The notes under the pieces were generated by a model, which had not been told where the DNA came from, did no database searches, and saw only the letters and a list, made by a program, of their open reading frames with translations. Positions 1 through 5,869 of a stretch of 13,070 bases of DNA are shown here, piece after piece (the first letter of the stretch is position 1; each line of letters begins with the position of its first letter). The stretch covers positions 1-13,070 of the forward strand of contig JAITON010000012.1 in the NCBI GenBank assembly GCA_031289935.1, read 5' to 3'. The DNA is from Treponema sp. Its GTDB lineage: Bacteria; Spirochaetota; Spirochaetia; Treponematales; Breznakiellaceae. The position numbers and the translations under genes are program-made.

Positions 1-1167
1 CAGGAAAAGGTCAACGGCGAGCTCATCGGCAACCTGGGGAACCTGGTCAACCGGACCCTCTCATTCGTAAACCGCTATTACGAGGGGAATATCCCCGGTA
101 CCCCACTTCCGGGCGGCCCGGTGGGCGGCCCTCTGGGCAATCCTGCCCGGACCGAATTCTGGGACGGGGTCCGCCGCTTTGAGGCGGATATTACCGGCAA
201 GCTCGAACGGGCGGAACTACGGGATGCCTTCCGGGCTATTTTCGCGCTTTCCGGTCTGGCCAATAAACGCTTCCAGGACGGGGAGCCCTGGAAAAAGCGC
301 CAAGAGGATCCCGCCGCCGCCGGGGCCCTCATTGCCGATCTCTGCCAGGTGGTCCGGGACATAGCCATCCTTATCGAACCCTTCCTGCCCGCCGCTGCGG
401 AAAAGATCGCCGGATTCTTCGGTAAAACCCTGGATAGAACCCTCCCCGGCCACCTTGACTGGACCGGCCTGGGCGCTACAGGGGGCCTTGACCGCGTGGT
501 TCGGAGCGAAGTCCTCTTTACCAGGCTGGAAGACGACTTTATCGCCGCCCTCCGGGAGCGTTATTCCGGCAGCCAGAAAGAACGGGAAGAAGCCAGGGAA
601 CTGCCCTCTGGGCTGCCCGCTGGGCTTCCCCCAGGGGATAGTCCCCCGGTCGATCCTGCGGCCCGTTTCCTGGCGACCCTGGACCTCCGGGTGGCCCGGA
701 TCGTCAAGATCGAACGGCATCCCCAGGCGGACAAGCTCTACATCGAAACCCTGGAGATAGCCGGGGAGGAACGGATCATCGTATCGGGCCTGGCGCCCTT
801 CTATACGGAGGCTGAACTCCTCAACAAGAAGATCATCCTCGCCTACAACCTCAAGCCCGCCAAGCTCCGGGGGGTCCTGAGCCAGGGCATGCTCCTGGCC
901 GGCTCCCTTAAAGCCGGGGACGGCCCGGAGATCGTGGAGGTCCTGGACGCCGGGGAGGCGCCCACGGGAACCCGGGTCCTCATCGAGGGGGCTGCGGGCG
1001 CGTCTGCGGTCCCTGCGGGCGCGGCTCCCGCGCAAATCAGCATCGACCAGTTCCTGGCCGTGCCCCTGGAGATAAAGGATCATACCGTGCTTTCGGGCGG
1101 CCAGGCCCTGAGCCTCCTGGGTAAGCCCATCCGTTGCTCCCGCATTGCCGAAGGCGGGGTCCACTAG
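1..1167 (+). CDS. metG: Methionyl-tRNA synthetase, C-terminal part (5' end outside window)
   Basis: The reading frame is open from base 1, so the catalytic Rossmann domain lies upstream of the window. The first residues (VNGELIGNLGNLVNRTLSF) are the typical start of the class Ia MetRS anticodon-binding helical domain, which runs to about base 590. A Pro/Gly-rich linker follows, then a Trbp111/EMAPII-type tRNA-binding OB-fold at about 667-990, with family motifs such as DLRVARIVKIERHPQADKLY and KPAKLRGVLSQGM. The enzyme charges tRNA(Met) with methionine in the cytoplasm, and the C-terminal OB domain usually dimerises and raises tRNA affinity. Two oddities: a Gly/Pro-rich insertion (GGPVGGPLG) in the anticodon-binding domain near 111-140, and about 60 residues beyond the OB-fold (about 990-1167), where E. 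coli MetRS would end. Stop TAG at 1165-1167. The next gene starts 3 bases later. Confidence 0.95.
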   Translation, partial: QEKVNGELIGNLGNLVNRTLSFVNRYYEGNIPGTPLPGGPVGGPLGNPARTEFWDGVRRFEADITGKLERAELRDAFRAIFALSGLANKRFQDGEPWKKRQEDPAAAGALIADLCQVVRDIAILIEPFLPAAAEKIAGFFGKTLDRTLPGHLDWTGLGATGGLDRVVRSEVLFTRLEDDFIAALRERYSGSQKEREEARELPSGLPAGLPPGDSPPVDPAARFLATLDLRVARIVKIERHPQADKLYIETLEIAGEERIIVSGLAPFYTEAELLNKKIILAYNLKPAKLRGVLSQGMLLAGSLKAGDGPEIVEVLDAGEAPTGTRVLIEGAAGASAVPAGAAPAQISIDQFLAVPLEIKDHTVLSGGQALSLLGKPIRCSRIAEGGVH

Positions 1168-1170
1168 CCC

Positions 1171-2259
1171 ATGGTCCTGCGCCTCAGCCCGGCAGATCTC
1201 ACGGTCTGCGAGGGGGCCGCTTCCTTCCTGCAATCCGCCTTCTGGGGCCGTTTTAAGGGCCGTTTCGGCTGGACGCCCCTGGCCTTTCGCCTGGGATGGG
1301 ATGAGGCTCCCGCCGTATCGCCCCTCCTGGTTATGTCCCGGCGCCTTGCTCCGGGCCTTTCCTTCGCCTACGTCCCCTGGGGGCCCGAATCCTTGCCGGA
1401 ACTTTCCGCCGGGGAGCCGGCCGGGGCCCTGGCCGCCCTGGCCCGGGCGCTCCGGCCCCATCTGCCCCGGACCACGGCCTTTATCCGCTTTGACCCCCCC
1501 TGGTACCGCTCAGGGGATGCTCCCCCGCCCCTGGGAAGACCCTTCCGCCGGGCCGCCGCAGATATCCAGCCGCCGGACACGGTCATCATCAACCTGGCGC
1601 AGGATGAAGAGGCTATCCTCGCCGGGATGAAGCCCAAGTGGCGCTACAATATCAGACTGGCGGAAAAGAAGGGCGTGGCGGTCCGGGAGGCCGGCGCCGG
1701 GGAGCTTTCGGTATTCTACGAGCTTTTTGCAGAGACCTGCCGCCGGGACGGCATCGCCATGCACAGCCTGGAGTATTACCAAACCCAGTTTGCCCTGGCG
1801 GCCGAGGCCGGGGAGCGCGCTCGGGGCTTGCAAATGCACGCCCAGGGCTTGCAGATGCACGCCCAGGGGCCGGCGCCCGGTCTGCGGCTCTACATCGCCT
1901 CGTACCAGGGCCAGGATTTGGCGGCCATCATCAGCCTGTTCCGGGGGGAGGAAGCCACCTACCTCTACGGCGCGTCCTCGGACCGGGAGCGGCAGCTTAT
2001 GGCCCCCTACGCCCTCCAGTGGCGGGCCCTGCGGGACGCCCGGGCCGCAGGCTGCATCCGCTATGATCTCTTCGGCATCCCCCCCGCTGATGACCCCGCC
2101 CACCCTATGGCCGGGCTTTACCGCTTCAAAACCGGCTTTGGCGGGGCCATTATCCACCGGAGCGGAAGCTGGGACTATGCCTACAACCCCCCGGTAACGG
2201 TCCTCTTCAACGCCGCCGAGGGTCTGCGAAAATCCCTGCGGGATTTGAAAAAACGCTAG
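1171..2259 (+). CDS. FemAB-family aminoacyl-tRNA-dependent peptidoglycan interpeptide transferase
   Basis: 362 residues, the usual size for FemX/FemAB proteins with a double GNAT-like fold. Visible family signatures: KPKWRYNIRLAEKKGV (about residues 154-169), TYLYGASS (about 263-270), YDLFGIP (298-304) and the C-terminal YRFKTGFGG (317-325). By family knowledge these cytoplasmic enzymes move an amino acid from aminoacyl-tRNA to the diamino acid side chain of lipid II, as a bridge or branch residue. Some spirochaete peptidoglycans carry ornithine with glycine attached, so a single-residue addition is plausible; the amino acid used cannot be read from sequence. The ATG lies 3 bases after the metG stop, so cotranscription is likely; no strong Shine-Dalgarno is seen. 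An in-frame tandem duplication (GLQMHAQ twice, residues 219-232) interrupts the region between the two GNAT halves. Function class is confident, exact substrate unknown. Confidence 0.88.
   Translation: MVLRLSPADLTVCEGAASFLQSAFWGRFKGRFGWTPLAFRLGWDEAPAVSPLLVMSRRLAPGLSFAYVPWGPESLPELSAGEPAGALAALARALRPHLPRTTAFIRFDPPWYRSGDAPPPLGRPFRRAAADIQPPDTVIINLAQDEEAILAGMKPKWRYNIRLAEKKGVAVREAGAGELSVFYELFAETCRRDGIAMHSLEYYQTQFALAAEAGERARGLQMHAQGLQMHAQGPAPGLRLYIASYQGQDLAAIISLFRGEEATYLYGASSDRERQLMAPYALQWRALRDARAAGCIRYDLFGIPPADDPAHPMAGLYRFKTGFGGAIIHRSGSWDYAYNPPVTVLFNAAEGLRKSLRDLKKR
1825..1866 (+). repeat. 21-bp in-frame tandem duplication inside the FemAB gene
   Basis: Two adjacent 21-bp units (1825-1845 and 1846-1866) differ at one base (CAA versus CAG, synonymous). 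They encode GLQMHAQ twice in a surface-like linker. The near identity suggests a recent slippage or duplication event. Confidence 0.9.
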
Positions 2260-2303
2260 GGCCGGTCCTGCCGGTGTCCAGACAGGTCTTGCTTACGGCC
2301 ATG

Positions 2304-2322
2304 TGCGCAACTATGTTGCGCA
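2304..2322. repeat. Perfect inverted repeat, 8-bp stem with TAT loop (copy 1)
   Basis: Arms TGCGCAAC (2304-2311) and GTTGCGCA (2315-2322) are exact reverse complements around TAT. The same hairpin recurs at 2385-2403. There is no T-run after it on either strand, so a standard Rho-independent terminator is not supported, although a bidirectional 3'-end stabilising role is possible. Confidence 0.85.
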
Positions 2323-2384
2323 GCGCAATACGGCCATGTAGCGTACCGCAATACGGCCATGTGGCGCACCGCAATACGGCCATA

Positions 2385-2403
2385 TGCGCAACTATGTTGC
2401 GCA
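2385..2403. repeat. Perfect inverted repeat, 8-bp stem with TAT loop (copy 2)
   Basis: Identical in arms and loop to the hairpin at 2304-2322, with arms 2385-2392 and 2396-2403. It is inserted in a repeat unit that otherwise matches the hairpin-free 23-bp units, which suggests the hairpin is a separable module. Confidence 0.85.
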
Positions 2404-2480
2404 GCGTACCGCAATACGGCCGTGTTGAGGGGTTGTTCTCGTAAGGTATTTGACTCAGGGGGCGTACCCTTCGCAACGAA

Positions 2481-3701
2481 TCAACAAGCCAGGCGGTAGA
2501 CCGCTTCCGCGGCGGCGGCGTCTAGTTTGCGGTACTTGCCATCGGGACCGAAGCGGCTGAACCGCCGGGCCATGCCGGGGATACCGTCCGTGGGAAGGCC
2601 CGCGTCCGTAAAGGAGACCGGGAGGCCGATAGAACGGTAGAATTCCCTGAGCCGGAGGACCCCTTCCCGGGCCGTCTCGTCAGGACGCCGGAGGCTGAGC
2701 CCCCAGACCTTTTCGGCGAATTGGGCCGGCCGGGTGTTGCCGCTTGGCAGACCGTCACCGCCGGACGAATCGGCACGAATATTGTACTCCAGCCAGGCGG
2801 GGAAGATGATCGCCATGCCCGCCCCGTGGGCAATATCGTAGCCGGCCGAAAGTTCGTGCTCCAGGTGATGGCTCGCCCAGTCGCCCACCCGGCCGAGGCC
2901 CAGGAGATTGTTGTGCGCCAGGGTCCCGGCCCACATCAGCTCGGCCCGGGCATCGTAATCATGGGCGCCGCCGGGGGTCGTGAGAACCTGCCGGGCATTG
3001 CGGACAATCGTCCGCATGGTTCCCTCGCAGAGTTCGTCAGTCAGTTCCACCTGGGGCTCCCGGGTAAAGTACCGTTCCATAACATGGGCCAGCATATCCG
3101 CCACCCCGCAGGCAGTCTGATAGGGGGGCAGGGTATAGGTTAGTTCCGGGTTGAGGATGGCAAAAACCGGCCTAATACACTCGGCGCTCAGTCCCTGCTT
3201 CCAGGCCAGTTCCTCGTTGGTGATAACCGAGCTCGTGCTGCTCTCGCTCCCCGAGGCGGGGATAGTTACCACCGCAGCCAGGGGCAGGGCTTCCGCGACG
3301 GGGGCCTTCTTGGCGTAGAGCTCCCAGACATCCCCACCATAGGGAACTCCCGCGGCAATAGCCTTGGCGGAATCGATAGCCGAACCGCCCCCCACAGCCA
3401 GGATAAAGGGGAGGCCCTCCTTCCGGCAAAGGGCGATACCCTCCCGGACCAGGGAGAGCCGGGGATTGGGCTTGACCCCCGTAAGCTCCACCCAGCCGAC
3501 CCCCGCCTCCCGAAGGCTCCCCTTGATACGGTCAATAAGCCCCGATCTTGCGGCAAAGCCCCCCGAATGGTGGAGCAGGATGCGGCCCTGGGGACCGGCT
3601 CCCAGGGTCCTGAGGACGGCGGCTGTTTCCCTGCCGGCCTCCCCCTCGGCCCCCCGGCCGAAGATGAGCTTCGTGCTATTCTGATAGACAAAGTTCTGCA
3701 T
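2481..3701 (-). CDS. Iron-containing alcohol dehydrogenase (YqhD/BdhA butanol dehydrogenase type)
   Basis: 406 residues, group III metal-dependent alcohol dehydrogenase. The N-terminus (MQNFVYQNSTKLIFGRG) and VELTGVKPNP are typical of the NAD(P)H-dependent butanol dehydrogenase branch. The dinucleotide-binding GGGSAIDSAKAIA is at about residues 104-116. Likely metal ligands are D202 and H206 (in ADMLAH), H278 (in WASHHLEHELS) and H292 (in DIAHGAGMA). The 4- and 14-residue ligand spacings fit the family. It would reduce aldehydes to alcohols in the cytoplasm, consuming NAD(P)H; the natural substrate is not readable. It is the last gene of its strand and starts 12 bases after the SPOR-domain gene stop, with only a weak purine-rich ribosome site, so it is probably cotranscribed with that gene although the two roles have no obvious link. 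Stop TGA at 2481-2483. Confidence 0.93.
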   Translation of the reverse strand: MQNFVYQNSTKLIFGRGAEGEAGRETAAVLRTLGAGPQGRILLHHSGGFAARSGLIDRIKGSLREAGVGWVELTGVKPNPRLSLVREGIALCRKEGLPFILAVGGGSAIDSAKAIAAGVPYGGDVWELYAKKAPVAEALPLAAVVTIPASGSESSTSSVITNEELAWKQGLSAECIRPVFAILNPELTYTLPPYQTACGVADMLAHVMERYFTREPQVELTDELCEGTMRTIVRNARQVLTTPGGAHDYDARAELMWAGTLAHNNLLGLGRVGDWASHHLEHELSAGYDIAHGAGMAIIFPAWLEYNIRADSSGGDGLPSGNTRPAQFAEKVWGLSLRRPDETAREGVLRLREFYRSIGLPVSFTDAGLPTDGIPGMARRFSRFGPDGKYRKLDAAAAEAVYRLAC

Positions 3702-3713
3702 AGCGTCCGGGGC

Positions 3714-5558
3714 CTATTCCACCCTGACCCAGAAATCGGAGAAGCCCGCGTTTGCCAGCTTCTGTATGGTACTCTCCACCAATGCCGCCGGTACCTGGGT
3801 CAGCACGACCCGGTAGAGATTTCCCGACCGTTCATAGTAGGCCTGGAACCCGGCTGCGCCGATCTGCTGAATCACCCGGGTTACCGTTTCCATGGTTGAG
3901 TAGGCCCCTACCTGGATACGGTAGTATTTCCCATTTTGGGAATCCGGCAGTCCTGGTGTGATCTTGATATTCTGCGCCGGCTGGACCGGCGCCGCCTGTG
4001 TCTGCTGGGCCGGTGCTGTCTGTTGGGCCGGTACGGTCGCCTGGGCCGGCGCCGCCGGTGTCTGCTGGGCGGGCGCGGTCTGTTGGGCCGGTACGGTCGC
4101 CTGGGCCGGTGTAGTCTGCTGGGCCGGCGCGGTCTGTTGGGCTGGCGCGGTCTGTTGGACTGGCGCGGTCTGTTGGGCTGGCGCGGCCGTCTGGGCCGGT
4201 GTCGTGCTCCCAGTCCCCTCGGTCGATGTCTTGGTTCCGTCCGTGGACTCTCCCCCGATGATAATCGTTATCGATACCGTGTTATTCATCGCCGGCGTCC
4301 CCGAACCCGGCGCTGCGGCCCCGCCCTGGCTTTGCTGGGCGGAATCCCCGGTCGTAGCAGGCTGAGCGCTCGTAGACGGTGCGCCCGTAGACGGTACCGT
4401 CGTTCCCGAACTCTGGGGCACCAGAATATACTGCGTTGTTCCCGCTCCCTGGCCCGGATTCACCGGTATCACAATCGGTTCCGAGATACCGCCGCTGGGT
4501 ACCGGTATTAGGATATACTGGGGCGTTCCGGCGGTCTGAGCTGTCCCGGCAGCCGGGGCCGGCGTCTCTGCGGCTTGGGATTGAGGCGTTGTCCCTCCCT
4601 GGGTAGAGCTGGACTGCTGGGGCGTTACCGTGGGAGTGGTAGGCGTTACCGTGGGCCCCATGACAATCGGGGAACCTGAACCGCCGCCGCCCATGTTGTT
4701 ATTATTGTTGTTGTTATTGCTTCCACCACCGCCGGCAGCGGCAGCGCTACTGCTGCTACTACCACTACCACCGGATCCGCCTGAATTGCCTGAATCGCCA
4801 CCCGAAAGCATATTCTGCGATGGGGACTGGGTCGTAGTAACAGGCTGTTGGGTCGTGGTAGCAGACTGTTGGGCTGCGGCAGCAGGCTGCTGAGCCGTAG
4901 AATCCGCCGGAGTTGTAGGCGTGGTCTCCGCAGGGGGTGTGGCCGGGGGTTCGGTTGCCGTCTGGGCCACAGGAGGCTGCTGGGCTGTGGAATCTACCGG
5001 AGCTGTGGGCGCGGTCTCCGCAGGGGGTGCGGCCGGAGGTTCAGCCGCCGTCTCCACCGCAGGAGGCTGCTCCTGAGGAGGCTCAGCCGCCGCCTGCTCA
5101 CCGGTAGTATCACCAAGTTTAACCTCTTCCGCAGGAGGAGGTTCAGCCGCCGTCTCCGCCGGAGCTGCGGGCGTAGTCTCCGCAGGTGTGGCCGGGGGTT
5201 CAGCCGCTGCCTCGACCGGGGTCTCTGCGGACTCCTGGCCGCGGGTCAGGACTTCGACCCGTACACGGGTAGAGCCCGAGGCGTTCATTTCGATGTTTTC
5301 CGCCGCAGACTGGGCCAGATCTATCAGGCGGTTGGGGTCATCGGGAATACGCCCGTTTACGGTTACAATAACCGCCTTGTTGTTATCCAGGTTGGTAACC
5401 CGCAGGCGGGTTCCAAAAGGCAGATTTGCATGGGACGAATAAAGGTTCTTTGCCGAAGTCTCATACCAGGTACCGTTTCCCTCCCAGGGGCCGTTCTGTG
5501 CAAAAGCCGATGCAGTGACCAAAAGTCCTAATATAAATGCCGCTGTCCCTTTTTTCAT
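3714..5558 (-). CDS. Secreted RlpA-like / SPOR-domain protein with long low-complexity linker
   Basis: 614 residues. Residues 1-20 form a Sec signal peptide ending in AFA, with no lipobox Cys, so a periplasmic protein is expected. Residues about 27-104 resemble the RlpA double-psi beta-barrel (HANLPFGTRLRVTNL, VTVNGRIPDDPNRLIDLAQSAA). Between WYET and HANLPFGT there are only about 8 residues, where active RlpA lytic transglycosylases carry a longer GExFD-containing segment, and VNDRGPF reads VNGRIPD. Catalysis is therefore doubtful. Residues about 105-540 are Pro/Ala/Thr/Gln-rich with Gly/Ser runs and an eight-Asn run. Residues 541-614 (YYRIQVGAYSTME...LYRVVL...DFWVRVE) form a SPOR domain, which by family knowledge binds denuded septal glycan. 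Likely role: a division-site or cell-wall-associated structural factor. A good ribosome site (AGGGGAGAGGG) precedes ATG 5558. Confidence 0.88.
   Translation of the reverse strand: MKKGTAAFILGLLVTASAFAQNGPWEGNGTWYETSAKNLYSSHANLPFGTRLRVTNLDNNKAVIVTVNGRIPDDPNRLIDLAQSAAENIEMNASGSTRVRVEVLTRGQESAETPVEAAAEPPATPAETTPAAPAETAAEPPPAEEVKLGDTTGEQAAAEPPQEQPPAVETAAEPPAAPPAETAPTAPVDSTAQQPPVAQTATEPPATPPAETTPTTPADSTAQQPAAAAQQSATTTQQPVTTTQSPSQNMLSGGDSGNSGGSGGSGSSSSSAAAAGGGGSNNNNNNNNMGGGGSGSPIVMGPTVTPTTPTVTPQQSSSTQGGTTPQSQAAETPAPAAGTAQTAGTPQYILIPVPSGGISEPIVIPVNPGQGAGTTQYILVPQSSGTTVPSTGAPSTSAQPATTGDSAQQSQGGAAAPGSGTPAMNNTVSITIIIGGESTDGTKTSTEGTGSTTPAQTAAPAQQTAPVQQTAPAQQTAPAQQTTPAQATVPAQQTAPAQQTPAAPAQATVPAQQTAPAQQTQAAPVQPAQNIKITPGLPDSQNGKYYRIQVGAYSTMETVTRVIQQIGAAGFQAYYERSGNLYRVVLTQVPAALVESTIQKLANAGFSDFWVRVE
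3981..4100 (-). repeat. Two 60-bp tandem units in the SPOR-protein linker
   Basis: Units 3981-4040 and 4041-4100 differ at about five positions and encode a 20-residue motif built from PAQQTAPAQ and PAQATVPAQQ. They are embedded in a longer run of degenerate 18-bp (six-residue) repeats that continues to about 4200. The unit length is a multiple of three, so copy-number change keeps the frame. Confidence 0.85.
4695..4718 (-). repeat. Eight-codon asparagine run
   Basis: Eight consecutive Asn codons in a mix of AAC and AAT, flanked by Gly/Ser runs, in the linker of the SPOR protein. Mixed codons argue for selection on, or tolerance of, the peptide rather than simple trinucleotide slippage alone. 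Confidence 0.9.
4884..5063 (-). repeat. Two 90-bp tandem units in the SPOR-protein linker
   Basis: Units 4884-4973 and 4974-5063 are clearly homologous, and the start of a third is recognisable from 5064 (AGGCTGC at 4884, 4974 and 5064). Each encodes 30 residues including EPPA-P-AET and DSTAQQP motifs. The repeats are older and more diverged than the 60-bp pair nearer the SPOR domain. Confidence 0.8.
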
Positions 5559-5618
5559 TTCCCTCTCCCCTAACGGTCCCCTTCTTCAAAAATTTCAACC
5601 TATACCATATTTTTTAAG

Positions 5619-5647
5619 ATTATAAGCTATAAATTGATGTGTGTCTA
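5619..5647 (-). promoter_or_regulatory. Sigma70-type promoter of the SPOR/alcohol dehydrogenase transcript
   Basis: On the minus strand, -35 TAGACA (5642-5647), a 17-base spacer and a perfect -10 TATAAT (5619-5624). A seven-A tract at 5660-5666 upstream could act as an UP element. A second -35-like TTGACT sits at 5653-5658. The expected start near 5612 would give a leader of about 50 bases before ATG 5558. Confidence 0.7.
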
Positions 5648-5749
5648 GTCCAAGTCAACTTTTTTTGAGGGAAAATGCTGTTTATACTTATCTTTTTCAT
5701 CTGATTTACCGATATTTAAAGTTTCGGCCCGGAAATGTAGGCGGAAAGT

Positions 5750-5803
5750 CCTTAAAGAGTAAGGCCCCGCAATACGAGGCGGGTTTCGGCACGAAGCCGA
5801 ACC
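5750..5803 (-). terminator. Run of short hairpins after the ABC permease operon (possible terminator)
   Basis: Read on the minus strand: stem GGTTCGGC/GCCGAAACC with one bulged base (5782-5803), then CCCGC/GCGGG (5766-5783, sharing two bases with the first), then CCTTA/TAAGG (5750-5764). No clean U-tract follows the strongest stem, so Rho-independent termination is only tentative. Its position about 65 to 120 bases after the permease stop suits an operon end. Confidence 0.35.
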
Positions 5804-5869
5804 GGTCGAAGGGCCGCGCCTCCGCGTCCGCGTAAGCCCCCTTTCCCGGTATTGGACTCAGTGCGCTCC

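Larger units (their letters stand above)
2294..2421. repeat. Short interspersed repeat array with TACGGCC heads
   Basis: TACGGCC begins at 2294, 2329, 2352, 2375 and 2415, giving spacings of 35, 23, 23 and 40. The two middle units are a simple 23-bp repeat ending in GCGYACCGCAA. The two longer units are the same 23-mer carrying an insertion of about 17 bp, which is a perfect hairpin. In the 35-base unit the TACCG segment before CAA is also missing. Core ACCGCAATACGGCC occurs three times. Not matched to any named repeat family from memory. Confidence 0.88.
2260..2480. other. Convergent intergenic region holding a repeat array
   Basis: This 221-base gap separates the rightward FemAB gene from the leftward alcohol dehydrogenase, so it must contain the ends of both transcripts. 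No canonical GC hairpin followed by a T-run is visible for either direction. Its main content is the TACGGCC-headed repeat array at 2294-2421 with two perfect hairpins. A minus-strand frame of 89 codons runs through it, but the peptide is simply the repeat translated and overlaps the FemAB 3' end, so no gene is called here. Confidence 0.75.
5559..5869. other. Intergenic region: end of ABC operon and start of SPOR-protein transcript
   Basis: Both flanking genes run leftward. The half next to the SPOR gene (about 5581-5720) is strikingly AT-rich against GC-rich surroundings and holds the promoter. The other half is GC-rich and holds a run of short hairpins (5750-5803). CCCTTTCCCGGT occurs twice (5839-5850 and 5874-5885), bracketing the permease stop codon. 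A plus-strand frame of 64 codons from a GTG at 5641 overlaps the promoter and shows no recognisable domain, so it is not called as a gene. Confidence 0.7.

Noticed and set aside
217..1461. A 414-codon minus-strand open frame antisense to metG and the FemAB gene
   Set aside because: Both genes on the other strand carry strong family motifs; the antisense peptide is Gly/Arg/Pro-rich with no recognisable motif.
2294..2421. Reading the repeat array as a CRISPR
   Set aside because: Units are adjacent or nearly so, there are no unique spacers of even length between conserved repeats, and no cas genes are nearby.
2207..2476. An 89-codon minus-strand frame through the repeat array
   Set aside because: The peptide is the array translated (repeating RNIVAHMAV and PYCGTL segments), it overlaps the FemAB 3' end, and it has no clear ribosome site. 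I treat it as a repeat, not a gene.
3936..4511. Plus-strand frames opposite the SPOR-protein linker with Leu/Gly/Arg or Trp/Ala/Gly repeats
   Set aside because: They are reverse-frame readings of the tandem repeats in the linker; the minus strand has signal peptide, RlpA-like and SPOR domains.
3981..5063. Reading the linker repeats as a CRISPR or mobile element
   Set aside because: The repeats are in-frame coding repeats of Pro/Ala/Thr/Gln-rich peptide with no spacers and no terminal inverted repeats.
5641..5835. A 64-codon plus-strand frame starting at GTG in the gap before the SPOR gene
   Set aside because: It overlaps the promoter of the opposite-strand gene, has no good ribosome site, and its composition changes abruptly from AT-rich to GC-rich halves.
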